This document shows, piece by piece, positions 10,970-22,279 of a DNA stretch of 64,000 nt. The stretch is from Adiantum capillus-veneris (Eukaryota > Streptophyta > Polypodiopsida > Polypodiales > Pteridaceae). The notes beneath the pieces were generated by a model. The model searched no databases. It saw nothing but the letters and a program-made list of their open reading frames with translations, and was not told the DNA's origin. How positions within the stretch are numbered: the first letter of the stretch is position 1; every line of letters starts with the position of its first letter. Position numbers and translations under genes: made by a program. The stretch covers positions 109,034,469 to 109,098,468 of the forward strand of contig CM043951.1 of NCBI GenBank assembly GCA_014529385.2. Direction: 5' to 3'.

Positions 10970-11053
10970 AACAGCTAGCGCTACCTTATGGGACTAATCT
11001 GTAGCAATTTCCATTCACGTAGAGAGCCTCCTCTCTCAGCCCTCAATTCAATC

Positions 11054-11159
<106 letters not shown>

Positions 11160-11395
11160 AATTCTCATTCTGGTGTTCGTGAAGGTTGTGCAGAGGTTGT
11201 GAAGCCCGCGGCAGAAGCAGAGTGCATCCATAGAAGCTTAGTACGTTCCTGCGGGGAATAGTCACACTCAGACAAGCGTAGAACCGGCTGCCCGCAAAAA
11301 TTTCTATACTCTAACGCGTTTCAGAAGTAGAATTCAGCCAAGGAGAACTCATGTGGGCATCACCTACGTGAGCAGATACCAGAAGGAGCAGCTCC

Positions 11396-11936
11396 TATCA
11401 CAAATTGATGATGTGGCGTCACCTTGCAGACAACCTTGCTGACAAGGACAACACTGTACGGACAAGCTCACATAGCAGAGTGCCACGTGGCAGACAATAC
11501 AGCTCTCTGCGATTTGTGCCAGCAACTAGTGACGTGTCAGAATGTACGGACTTTTGTGTTTCGAGCCAGCTGCTGATGTGGCTTGGCTGTATGGATTTTC
11601 GCAATTGGTGTTGGTGCTTTTGACAGCTTTTGAAGACTTGTTGCTTTTGAGTTTCATGCTTTTGGGGCTATGCTTTTAGCACCCCTTGTAATCTTTATAA
11701 GTGACCCAAGGAGGCTCACTTCTTAGAGTATCTGGACGCAGAGTCTGAGAGCGAGCACCCGCGAGAAGTTGTACTTTGCTCATAGATTAATATAAAAGAA
11801 ATACCGAAAGGAGCGTCAGTCTTTGGGGCCAATCTCTCTTGGCATGGAACTACATCGAGCCGTGTCGACTCTTGAAATTGTGAAGAGTTTTTGAAGTGAA
11901 TCTCTGTTGTGTCGTGGGGTGTCCAAGTTTCTTATA
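11396..11936 (+). repeat. 5' LTR of element B
   Basis: It aligns with the 3' LTR piece at 17664-17820 and the better preserved LTR at 43492-44116. The start is tatcacaaa where the relative has tgtcacaaa, so TG has mutated to TA. The end cttata corresponds to gttaca. It holds a palindromic GCCACGTGGC at 11482-11491. Confidence 0.75.
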
Positions 11937-11937
11937 G

Positions 11938-11949
11938 TGGTATCAGAGC
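11938..11949 (+). promoter_or_regulatory. Primer binding site, initiator Met tRNA type
   Basis: TGGTATCAGAGC one base after the LTR end. This is the standard plant initiator-Met primer site and fixes the orientation of element B. Confidence 0.9.
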
Positions 11950-12001
11950 ACGGCCGATTTCTCTTCTATTGGGAAATCCGATCCCTTTTCTCGCGACACC
12001 T

Positions 12002-14250
12002 ATGGATTCCGAAAAGAATCAATTGACCTCTTTTGCAACTGCTGAGGCAGGAGGAGGCAATATGACAAAATTCAAGCAACTTAGCAGAAGATGAGTACGG
12101 GCCACCTCGGCCTACACATTATGAACTCTTGGAGATGCAACGTCGACAACAGGTTGACGAGTGCACAAAGCAAATGCTTCAAATTGCTAAAGATCCCCAA
12201 TTTGCAAAAAATTTGACTCAGCAGTCCATGGCTAAAGTTCATACTCAGTAGTAGAAAGCCATCAAACCGGCAATCAAGAAACCTCCTACTCTGAGGATGT
12301 TTACTAAAGAAGAACTTCAAGAGGTGGTCTAGACCCAGGTCAGTCCGCTTTTGGACACGAAGAAGCAATCAAAAAAGTGCCATCAATATTCTTTTGCATC
12401 GACAAGAAAGCAGAAGAAGCGTGTGCGTTTTGAAGGACTACCCAGTTCTTCTTCCTCTTCTTCCGAGAGTTCTTCTAGCTCTTCCTCTTCCGACTTGAGT
12501 GAGGAGGATAGAAAGGGCAAGAAGCGAAGCAAAAAAGAAAAGCTTTGGAAAGAACAAGAAAAAGGCACAAAAGATCAAATTCCAACCAATTTGTGATAGT
12601 TATATGGAGGAGTCATCCTCTGACAGTTCAGACTCCGACGATCACATGTTTTATGTGAAGAAGAGGCACTTTTGCAGAGACAACTAATACAATTTTCTTG
12701 AAGATAAGAGCAAGAAGACAAAGGAATGTAAAGAGGGTGGAAAATCAAAAAAATTTGAATCCTTTTCTGGATTCCGAGATGCTCCGAGGGCTTTGGCCTT
12801 CATTCAGCAGTTTGACATAGCCTTCTCTGGACGGCATTACTCAGAGCACTCCAAGATCGGGAGGGCTGCATCGTTTTTAAAGGGAAATGCTCGAACATGG
12901 TGGTCCAATCTTCTTCTGAGATAAGAAGCCCGGTCAAGTGGTTGAAGTTCAAAATGGCTCTTTATTTTTTCTTGGTTGACTCAGGAGTACGAACGAGATG
13001 TAAGAACCGCTTAGAACTATCGTCGAATGACCAAGGGTGATTCTTTGGACGCATATCACAAGAGGTTTTGGGATTCTTTTTTTAAGTATTATTATTATAA
13101 AGAAGGTCACTTTCAAGGAACAGATTGAGCGGTTTTGCTGCGGATGCCCTATAGAGACGAGAGATTACTGCCTTGAACAAAAGTCTGAGTCTATACAACC
13201 TAATGGGACATGCGAAACGAGGATTCTCGATACATTCGAAGAATTTAACCTACCCCACTGGTGAAATTTTGACTCAAAGGACCAGACAGACCTCGAACAA
13301 TGAAAATAGAAAGAAAAAGAATCCCCAAGAAAAGAAAGTTGCACGACCCCGATTGACTCTTAGAGAGAGGGGTAACCATCTCAAAGAGGGGAAGAATTTT
13401 GGTTGCGGGGAACAAGGGCACATCTCTGCAAAGTGCCCCAAAAAGGCACAACGAGGACAGACTGAAGACAAACCAAAGAGCTCTAGAGCAGTTGAGGAAC
13501 GTGGCAGAAAAGGCAAGATGAAAGCGGGACTGATACCGGATTGCATGGGAACTGATCCAAGCCAGATAGATGAAAGTACAGAACTTTGTCGAGCATGGGG
13601 CAAAGTGAACGATAAAGAAGCCCTTATCTTTTTTGATGGAGGAGCCAAGGTCAACTTCATTTCACCTGAATTGGCAGCATGGCTCGAGATTACGCCCGAC
13701 AGGATGGGGCCACCGGCGGAGGCAATTCTAGTGGCACCCGGATGGGATGTAGCCATTACGCCTGTCATTGGCAAACTTCGTTTGCATTGTTAGGGATATT
13801 TAGGGCAGGAGGACTTTTACATTATGCCTCTGGAAGGGTGCAACGTCTCCTAGGAATCCCTTAGTACCAAAAGAACAACACCATGGTCGACTATCAAGCC
13901 AAGAAAGCGACTTTGACAAATGAGAAGGGCAGGAAAATTGTACTTGATGTGACATTAGGGCGAGTCCGTCCCTATTGTATCGGCTTCAGTCATTTCAAAA
14001 TTAATCAAATCCGGTCTTTCTGTTTACTTGATCTATTAAAGAATTAAATGATGAACATCAAACGAACATGTCTGAACTAGACAAAGAACGACAAGATTTT
14101 CTGCACACACATGCTGACTGTTTCTCAAAGGGCCTGTGAGGAGAGTTACCCCCATCTCATCCTAAGGACCATACTATCGGTCTGATTCCCGGAACCACAC
14201 CACCAAATCGGCCACCTTAACGTGTTAGCCGAGCCCAGAATGAAGATGAT
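12002..14250 (+). pseudogene. Element B, first gag-PR and start of RT
   Basis: The frame begins MDSEKNQLTSF at 12002 but is broken many times. Recognisable parts are a Ser-rich and Lys-rich segment (12440-12690), the gag core (ALAFIQQFDIAFSG, then FLKGNARTWWSNLL at about 12790-12920), a zinc knuckle lacking its first Cys (NFGCGEQGHISAKC, near 13400), a protease-like FFDGGAKVNFISPELA near 13630, and the RT lead-in (LIPGTTPPNRPP near 14180). After about 14250 the sequence jumps to a second gag. Confidence 0.75.
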
Positions 14251-15450
14251 AATGTGGCTCTTTTGAGTCAGCCTAAGGATTACAAGGAAGGTGGACAGGG
14301 AGTGAAGTTTGAGAATTTCAAAGGAACTGAGGATTAACTGAAGGCTTTGACCTTCATACAACAGTTCGATGCATATTATACTGGAGGAAACTTCACAGAG
14401 TCTTCGAAGGTACGCAAGGCTGCCACTTTCTTGAAAGGGAATGCGCTTCAATGGTGGACCGCATTGTTGAACCAGGGTCAACCTCCAACAATGTGGGTCC
14501 AATTCAAACAGCTTTTTGCGCGTGCATGGCTGACAAACACTTTTGAAGTGGATTGCACGAGTTGAATGCTAAACAATGTGCGAATCTGGAAGAGTACAAT
14601 AAACAGTTTTGGGCCACACTATTGCCAGTCACCTCTTACATATTTGTGCCATTGTCAAAACAGATTGAGAAGTACCGTTGCGGATTTCCCAACAAAACCA
14701 GGGACTACTGCACAAAGAGTAATGTCATGAATATGTTCCAGTTGATTGAGAATGCAAGAGTGGCCAGCAATCTGTCGAAACAGTCCCAAGGCAAACAATT
14801 TTCAGCCAAGGGCAATGTTGCAGCAAAGCCTTCTGTGCCTCCCACAAAGAAGCTCTCCACTGAAGAAGCTGACATGCCCAAAAAGCAATCTAAATGTTCT
14901 TCGAGACGAGGACAAGGACAAAAAAGGCATTTTTCTGGCAAAACTTTTGAAGACAGGAAAGCTCTTAGAGAGGCCAAGAAATGCTCCATTTGTGAATTGG
15001 AAGGACATTTTGTGAATGCCCACAGAAGAAGTCACAGGATAAGGATGATGATTCAAACCATAAGGGAAGAAGCCAAAGCCGAGTGCAGGACTTGTCCCAG
15101 ATTTGGTTGGTGTCCAACCAAACATAGATGCCACAGAACTGTGCAGAGCTTGGAGCAAAGTTAGAGACCAGACAGTGCTGGTTTTCTTTGATCTGGGAGC
15201 CCGTGCAAACTTTATATCACCAGAATTGGCATCAAAGTTGGGCATTCGTGTAGAGGAGATGGGTATGACAAGTGAAGCAGGTTTGGCATGCCCAGGTCAT
15301 TCAGAGCCTACTACTCCCATTTTGGGAAAGTTTCGTCTCCACATTCAGAGTTATGTGGATGTAGAAGAATTCCATATTATGCCACTTGAGGGCTGTGATG
15401 TGTTATTTGGTATCCCATGGTGCTATAGGTTGCATGCTATGGTGGAACTA
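14251..15450 (+). pseudogene. Element B, second gag and protease
   Basis: It repeats the gag architecture: ALTFIQQFDAYYTGG and FLKGNALQWWTALL (14347-14480), EEYNKQFWATLLP, YRCGFPNKTRDYC, then a degenerate knuckle CSICELEGHFVNAH near 14985, then LVFFDLGARANFISPELASKLGI as protease with D-L-G in place of D-[ST]-G. It diverges from the first gag-PR copy, so it is not a recent duplication of it. Several frameshifts are present. Confidence 0.75.
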
Positions 15451-16321
15451 TAACAAAAACATTATCCTTGTACATAGAGGAAAGACTCATGTCCTTGATG
15501 TAAAGCTTAAAGGCGAGTCTGTTCCAGTTGTTTCTGCTTCTGCTATTTCATCTGTAATAAAGAATCATCTTTCTGCGTCCTTGATCTTTGCAAAAGAAGT
15601 ACCTGAAGTTATATCTAATTTGTCTACCTTAGATAAAGACAAGTCAACTTTTTTGAGTGGTTTCAGTGATTGTTTTTCGAACTCTTTGCTAGGGGAGCTA
15701 CCTCCTGAGAGACTTGAGGATCATACAACAGATCTTGTGCTAGGTTCTAGTCCATCGAATAGACCACCGTACAGGGTTAACAAAACCCATCAAAAAGAGA
15801 TTATGAGTAAGGTCAACGAACTTTTAGAGAAGGGGCTGATTCAGCCCAGTTCATCCCCTTTTTGTTTGCATGTACTCTTAGTGCAGAAGAAGGATGGTTC
15901 ATGGCGCATGTGCATTGACTATCGCGCCTTGAATATAAATACCATCAAGAACAGGTTCCCCATACCGAGGATAGATGACATTCTTGATCGGCTTGAGGGA
16001 GCATCATTGTTTACAAGGATAGACCTAAAGTGTGGGTACCACCAGATACGCATTAGGCTAGAAGATGTCCATAAGACTGCACTCAGGACAACCTTTGGTC
16101 TCTATGAGTTTCTTGTGATGCCATTTGGTCTCACAAATGCTCCTGCCATGCTTAATAGAATGATGGACATAATTTTTAGACCACATAGAAACTTTGCGGG
16201 TACCTTATTTGATGACATGATTGTCTACTCAACGTCCGAAGAGGAGCATAGGGACCACTTGACGACAGTTTTCAATGAGTTATGTAAGAACGGGCTACTC
16301 ATTAATTTCAAAGAAGAGTGA
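15451..16321 (+). pseudogene. Element B reverse transcriptase
   Basis: A clean RT stretch: [80 protein letters not shown] and GTLFDDMIVYS, where LFDD occupies the YxDD box. A frameshift near 16318 ends it just before the EFFLEEIHFLGH block, which is found in the next frame. It would copy element RNA into DNA; this copy is dead. Confidence 0.85.
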
Positions 16322-17175
16322 ATTCTTTTTGGAAGAGATTCACTTCCTCGGGCACGTTGTTGCGAAGGATGGGGTACACATGGATCCCACCAAAGTGGAA
16401 GCAATTAGGTCATGACATTAGGCCAAAGTGGAAGTCCGTACATGACATTTGAAGCTTTCTAGGCTTATGTTCCTACTACAGGAGGTTCATCCGAAATTTT
16501 GCTAAGATTGCTTCTCCACGCTATGCACTGCAAGGAAAAGAAGTTATTTTCAAGTGGACAGCCAAGGAAATTTTAGCCTTCAGATCCGGTAATTATTTTA
16601 CCAGATCTTTGAAACCTTTTGTGGTTCAGTGTGATGCATATGGCCATAGCCTTGATGCAGTTCTAATGTAGAATGGCCGAGTGGTCGCATATGAGAGCAT
16701 AATTCTTTTGAAGACCAAAAGAAACTTGCAAGTCTATGAGAAAGAATTGCTGGTAGTAATTCACGCTCTCACTAGTTGGAAACACTATCTGCTAGGGGCT
16801 GATTTTGTTGTCCAAACAGATCATCAAACCTTGCGATATTTTCTCACACAAACGAAGTTTTTTGAGAAACACATGCGATGGGCAAGCATCTTGTCAATGT
16901 TCCATTTTCAGATCATGCATGTGCAAGGGAAAAAGAACGTGGTGGCTGATACGTTGTCACGAAAGCCCCAAATATCAACAGTGTCAATTCCGTACCATTG
17001 TGAACTAGATGAAATGAAGATACATTATGCTGAAGATTCAGATTTTGCAAGGATCTATGATCAGCTTGTTGATGGCCAACATCATGAGCACTATATGGAA
17101 AGTTATGTGTTACTAAACACTTACAGCCAAAGTTTTTGATGGAAAGTCATGCTCCACCTTATGCTAGGCATCGAT
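16322..17175 (+). pseudogene. Element B RNase H and first residues of integrase
   Basis: After broken sequence (16322-16680) the RNase H domain is readable at 16681-17105: VYEKELLVVIHALTSWKHYLLG, TDHQTLRYFLTQTK, MRWASILSMFHFQIMHVQG and KNVVADTLSRKP. A frameshift near 17115 leads to ESHAPPYARHR, which is the beginning of the integrase zinc finger. The match ends there, so integrase has been lost. Confidence 0.8.
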
Positions 17176-17307
17176 TGAATAAGGTCATTGATATTCCCTT
17201 TGGGTTTCAAGAATACTCATGAGTTGACAGTATTCTGTTGAATGACTTTATGAAACGGAATTCCCGAAATTGGACATGATTGATTTGTACCCTCTCATTT
17301 GACTTGT

Positions 17308-17663
17308 TTGAGTGCAGGAACTAAAAGAAGAAATGACTGCAACATTTCGGTCTCATAAATCTCTATACACATGATCGCAATATAGATTAGTTAATACGGC
17401 ATCAGTGAGGCCCGGGATGGATCTAGATGCGGTTACTAAATACATTGTCGGCAGTCATGGTCTGAGATTTAGAATGAATTTTTCTGTGTGATTGATTTGT
17501 CATGTGATGTCCTGTGATGTGCCTGTCGTCTTTGTACATGTGCTAGATGTGTCGTGTCTAGTGCGTCGATACTTAGAGTCACTGTTTACTAAGTTGGTTT
17601 ATGGCTTCTATTTGTTTTGCAGGCGTAATTGAGGGCGATTACAATTCTTTCAAGAGGGGGGTA
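17308..17663 (+). other. 3' UTR and polypurine tract of element B
   Basis: This segment matches 43135-43491 nearly along its length (gagtgcaggaact, ggatctagat, tgtacatgtgctagatgtgt, ggcgtaat.gaggg.gattacaa). It ends in the polypurine run aagaggggggta just before the LTR. It is noncoding. Confidence 0.7.
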
Positions 17664-17823
17664 TGTGGCAAAGTGCCACGTGGCAGATAGAACGGCTCTC
17701 CGCGATTTGCATTGACAAGTGGTGACGTGGCCGAATGTACGGATTTTCGCGTTTCACGTTGGCTATTGACGTTGTCGTGCTGTGGCACGTAGATAGTGTA
17801 AATATTGATCACAACAAGATTTT
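17664..17823 (+). repeat. Truncated 3' LTR of element B
   Basis: tgtggcaaagtgccacgtggcag matches 11478 onward in the 5' LTR; about 80 bases of the LTR start are missing. The G-box palindrome is at 17675-17684. Homology is lost near 17800, where a 35-bp stretch matches 22251-22290 instead. Confidence 0.65.
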
Positions 17824-18483
17824 AGCAGTTTTTCGTGTGTGGTATTGGGCATTGATGTACAAATAGTTCCTCATGAAGTTCTAGCACTGTAGATGCACCA
17901 TTGTTTGGGGTTTTCCTCAAATCATCATAATATCTTCATTATGTACATAGGTGGAATGCAAAGGGATACACTGGGATCTGCATGAATTTGCTTGGATCAT
18001 CTTTGGCCATAAGCGGTCTCTCGTGTTGCATGGATAAAAATTTACGCAAAGCTTCTGAGATTATGGGACTTTGAAGCTGGGCAAAAAAGGCCAAAGTAAA
18101 GATAGAACAAGGCGGAGAATTGGATATAAATTAGTAAGTACGATAAAAAAAGGGCGGAGATCACTGGAGGAAAAAAAAGACAAAAAACGCCCAAGCTAGA
18201 GGAGATCACTGGCGTAGACTGTGCAGGGAAAACGCCCAAGCCTAAGCATGGCTGCGTGAAAATTCAATGATGATCAGCAAGAGGATTCTGCAAGGTGTTA
18301 ATAATCGAGCGTCGATTTTTCTTCTTCTGTAATTTTCATCTTTGTTCACAGCACATAGCATACGACAAACTACTCCTCTCTGTCAAAACTCTGACAGCCA
18401 AGGACCTCGTGTCTTCCCGGCTAGCGCGCACAGCTTCGCCACATTTTTGGTGAACCTGACGCGAAACAGCTGGGGTGGGAGCG
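17824..18483. other. Unassigned stretch
   Basis: I find no gene, LTR or structural RNA. Short frames on both strands lack recognisable motifs. It could include the promoter or 5' UTR of the gag-like gene that follows. Confidence 0.3.
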
Positions 18484-19485
18484 ATGATGACTATGGTAAA
18501 AGAAGATGTTCTGGATCAAATTGAAGCAAATATGGCGTATGGAGTGGTCAATGATTCAATAGCCAAACGGGAGATTATGCAGATGCTTCAACAGGTTTTG
18601 AGTCGTATGCACGAGCAGGTGGCAAGACTTCAAGAGGAGCAGATTGAGGACGCAATGAATACAGCTATGCAGCTTGTGTATGATGAGAGGAACTTGTTCG
18701 ATGGGTATGACTTATTTGGATATCTCGAGGTCTATGCGCAAGGGATGGAACGTCAAAACGATTCAGAAAGTAAGATGATTGAAGTGTTTAAACAATTAGT
18801 GGTGCCAGAAATCAGTGTCTGTGTTTGAGAGATGTGGATGAAACATGGGCAAAGCTGGGATGACTTTCAAACAGCTCTCAAACATGAGTATTCGCATCAG
18901 ATTTTGGAGCAAGATCTCCAATTGCAATCACATGATGTAAGGAGTATTTGTGATGTCTTGGAGAAGATGGAAGGTGCCATACCAGATGATCGAATGAATG
19001 AGCCGATTGTTGCAAGTTTCCAGGTCACACTAGAGCATACAAATCATAAACCTATTCTTGCCATAATTGAAGCTACAATAGATAAGTCTGTACTTCAACA
19101 GAACAAGCAGGTGCAATCAGTAGATGAGGGCATACTTGATGCCGTATATGAGAAGCCATGTAATGTAGACTCAATTGAAATCAACCAGAGTATCTATGAG
19201 TATAGGGACGGGCAAGTTGTCGAGGATGTTCGAAAGCATGTGTACAAAGTTCATGAGCTATGCCAAGATAGCATGCAAAACCAAGCTAAAGAGGGTTTGA
19301 ATCACGAGAGTATTCTAGATGCAATACAATGTGTATATGAGGTCGGCACACAATTTATAAACTTTTTGGACAAAGATGAATGCAAGTTAACAGATGCTAG
19401 GTTGCTGCATATGGTGTTTGAAATTTTGATGTGGAGGACACGATATGAGATGTATGATTTGGGAGATTATTCTGGTGCCTTTTGA
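18484..19485 (+). pseudogene. Gag-like protein gene with one internal stop
   Basis: ATG 18484 follows an in-frame TGA, so the start is well defined. One frame runs to 19485 except for a single TGA at 18826-18828. The first 60 residues are helical and Glu/Gln-rich. The next block has the pattern of plant Ty3 gag: FDGYDLFGYLEVYAQGM, then MIEVFKQLVVPEI, then the stop, then GQSWDDFQTALKHEY. The last 180 residues are acidic with no zinc knuckle, protease or RT behind them. It may be a solitary, possibly co-opted gag that has now decayed, or a truncated retroelement. The assignment rests on pattern only. Confidence 0.5.
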
Positions 19486-19589
19486 TCCAGGTGGAATCCA
19501 TTGCCAGGATATGAGCTGTAAAGGATATGACGAGTTTTTGTCAATTACAAGGCTGATTTTGGGAATGTTTAATGGTTATACAGGGTTCG

Positions 19590-21180
19590 TTGAGGTGGAC
19601 GCCTTATTTTGAGGCTCCCTTGCTGATATGTTCATTAAGGGTGGTTCACTTACATATTCACAAAAAGTGTTTTTCAGAATACGTATTCAACATGTGGTTT
19701 GCTGGAATGCACTCAAAGCTGCATTTGTGGTACTCGATCTTTTCAAGCAAATGTATTTGGAGGGCATCTTTTCGGATGCTAAAACATTCATGTGAAGCCC
19801 AAAAGCTTCTGGTAAAATAGTGTCCCTGGACATGGCTCAAAGTATTCATGAGCATGTCAAAACTAGATGTTGGCAACACTTTGGCTGATGTCTTTGCCAA
19901 GCATGGCTTACTTGGCAATGCACAGCAAGTCTTTGAAAATCTACCACTACAAGATGCAATTTCATGGAATTCATTACTCGTAGACAATGTCAAACATGGT
20001 CATGGTGATCAAGCAGTTGAGTGTTGTGAGAAAATGCAGGGTGCTAGCATAGCACTAGATTTTGTCACATGTATTTGTGCCTTGAAAGCCTTCTGCAACA
20101 TTGGGGCACCTGGAATACATGCTGATCTTGGAAGGCAAGGGGTTTTGGAGCAAGACCCAGTGGTTGGGCATGCCTTGCTTGACATGTACTGTAAGTTCAT
20201 CCTGCTCTCTATAGCAAAGGAAGTGTTCGACGTACTTCCACTTCAAGATGATTTTACATTACTGGCACGATGTGTTGAACATGGAACTGGTGAGGAGGCA
20301 CATGATTTCTTTGAGAGGATGCAGTCTCAATGTGTCTCTGCAGATGCTGTCATATTTCTCTACGAGCTGAAATTCATGAAAGCCTTATGTGAAGCTCTCA
20401 AGTTGCATACTATAGCAACTCAATATGGTGTATTAAGTCGAGACATAAGAATACAGACCACACTAGTAATTGAGATGTATGCCAAGGCTGGGCTTCTTAC
20501 AAAAGAACAGAAAATATTCGACAAGCTCCCTCAGAAAAGTTCAGTCACTTGGAATGTACTTATTGCAAGCTACACCAAATATGAGCTTGCAAATTAAACT
20601 GTTGATTGTTTTGATCAAATGCAAGCAATAGAGAAGGGAAGAGAGATAGACATCAGAATCTCCAGAAACAGTCTATTAAACAACAAGTTAATCAGTCAAT
20701 GTGGACTTGTAAATATGTACGGCAAATGTGGTGTACTAGCCAGAGCAACAGGAGTGTTTGATGAGCTTCCATGGTGCAATGCATTCTCATGGAATGCATT
20801 GTAGGCAGGATATGTAAAGTTTGAACTTTATGAGGAAACATTGGGTTTTTTTTTTCAATTAAATGATCCGAGAGGGTTTCAATCTTGATGATGTCACATA
20901 TATTTACAGCTTGAAAGCATGTGGCAGTATTCGAGCTTTGGATTAGAGCATGCTTTTTGATAGCATGAGGGAAAAACGCAGCATTATGACGGATGCAAAG
21001 ATTTACACTTGCATGATTGACCTTTTCAGCGTGCAAGGCATTTTGAAAAGACATCACAATAAAACATTATCTGATGCTCTTTGTTTTTCTCTCCTAGGTG
21101 CTGTCGAAAATGGGGAAATATGGAGCCTAAGAGATTGGCCTTTGAGCATGCAGTAGATTTAGCTAGATGTTATGCTGAGT
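19590..21180 (+). pseudogene. Pentatricopeptide repeat (PPR) pseudogene, PLS-like
   Basis: Repeated PPR motifs: NTLADVFAKHGLLGNAQQVF with ISWNSLL, HALLDMYCKFILLSIAKEVF, TTLVIEMYAKAGLLTKEQKIF with VTWNVLI, and GLVNMYGKCGVLARATGVFDEL with FSWNAL. The longest open piece is 19848-20597. Frameshifts near 19850 and stops at 20595 and 20803 break it. A weak E-domain-like tail (KRLAFEHAVDLARCYAE) is near 21130. PPR proteins bind organelle RNA; PLS types guide C-to-U editing in plants. No DYW deaminase is readable. It shows no introns, which could mean a retrocopy or just the usual intron-poor PPR gene. Confidence 0.82.
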
Positions 21181-21790
21181 GACATATATGCAGAGCCGAT
21201 CTCTCTTTCACTCTTCAACTGATGCTTTTTCTCTTCCTCGAAAAGAGCTCGCAACCCTGCTGGAACTACTGACACAACCTTTTGAAAGTGCTAGACTGGT
21301 GATACTTTTGATGATTTTGATTCAGAGTGAAGGGCTTCGCGACAAAGAAGTTGGGTGTTAGCGTTGAAGCAAATTTTGGTTTTTCTTCGAGGTCATTAAA
21401 GGCAGGTATGTACCTACGATTTTCGAAAAGTAATCTATTAGTGGAATTTGATGTAGATTCCGTTTCCAATTAAAGAAAGGGTGAGGGAAAGGCTTGCAGT
21501 AGGTGGCAGGGAGGGCAAGATGTGCCAACGATCGGCGAGAAAAGGGAGGGGGGGGGGGGGGGCTGCTGTGCCTTAAGAACCGCAGGATGTTGGCGGAATG
21601 GAGGTGGTGGTAATTGGCAGCGGAGGAGGCGATGTGGAGGGCGCATCTTTTTCTTTAAATAAAAAGAAAAGCATGCGCAAGGTAGTGTGCTACTGTTTGC
21701 CTTCGGCTGAGAGCGCGCAGGTTGGAGTGCTCAAAACATCAATAGTTTTTTAATATTTTGATGTGCAGCTGCATGCATAATCCACTCGTT
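21181..21790. other. Unassigned stretch with a poly-G run
   Basis: No gene seen. A run of 15 G lies at 21548-21562. A short frame after 21340 (GVSVEANFGFSSRSLKAG) may be a last scrap of the PPR gene or of another gene. Confidence 0.3.
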
Positions 21791-21794
21791 TGCT

Positions 21795-21890
21795 GGTTGG
21801 TTAGCCCAGTGTGAGCAAATCGCTCTCTTGCGGACTTGCAGAGGTTCGAAACCTGGTTGTCCTTAGGGTTTTACTTCAGCCCATCAAGGT
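21795..21890 (+). mobile_element. Candidate tRNA-derived SINE or tRNA relic
   Basis: A near-perfect RNA polymerase III A box, TAGCCCAGTGTG at 21802-21813, is followed 41 bases on by a perfect B box, GGTTCGAAACC, at 21843-21853. The spacing fits a tRNA. The arms do not fold into a clean tRNA cloverleaf, so a SINE head or a decayed tRNA gene is more likely than a working tRNA. No second copy is visible in this window. Confidence 0.4.
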
Positions 21891-21984
21891 AAGTGATGCA
21901 AGGAAGTGATGTAAGGAATCTGCAAAGATTCCGAACCAATATAATATGAAACCTACCAGTATGTACCATATGATAAAAAAGGGG

Positions 21985-22055
21985 GTGGAAATGGAGTCCA
22001 CAATTGGTAATGCTCTAGTCAATGTGTATGCAAAGTGTTGGTGCTGCTAGCACCA
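21985..22055 (+). pseudogene. Short PPR remnant
   Basis: One frame reads ESTIGNALVNVYAKC, the standard start of a PPR motif, then ends at a stop. It lies 0.8 kb past the main PPR pseudogene and may be part of it, separated by insertion, or a second copy. Confidence 0.5.
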
Positions 22056-22279
22056 GAATGCTTGGAGAAACTATCGATTACAAATACTCATTCCAGCTAG
22101 AGTATCCTAATTCGGACGAGCAAAAACGGGTATGACGGTCCATGTATGTGTGATGAGTGTTATTGCATGAGACAGCTAGTGTCGATGCTCGATGCAATAA
22201 ATTTGGCACATGTCGGAGGATGTGCAGGTTTGGAGGGGGTGCATATCGTGGTGTGGCACGTACACAGTGTAAATATTGA

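Larger units (their letters stand above)
11396..17823 (+). mobile_element. Element B: rearranged Ty3/Gypsy retrotransposon
   Basis: The order is 5' LTR 11396-11936, initiator-Met primer site, gag, PR, start of RT, then a second gag, PR, RT and RNase H, a few residues of integrase, 3' UTR, polypurine tract and the first part of a 3' LTR (from 17664 to about 17820). Two copies of gag-PR in a row and the loss of integrase show recombination. All frames are broken. The RT and the remaining sequence resemble the chromovirus-like elements D, E and F in this window. Its right end is not defined, and no target duplication can be assigned. Confidence 0.75.

Noticed and set aside
21795-21870. A functional tRNA gene
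   Set aside because: A and B boxes fit, but the T stem and acceptor stem do not pair, so I kept it only as a SINE or relic candidate.
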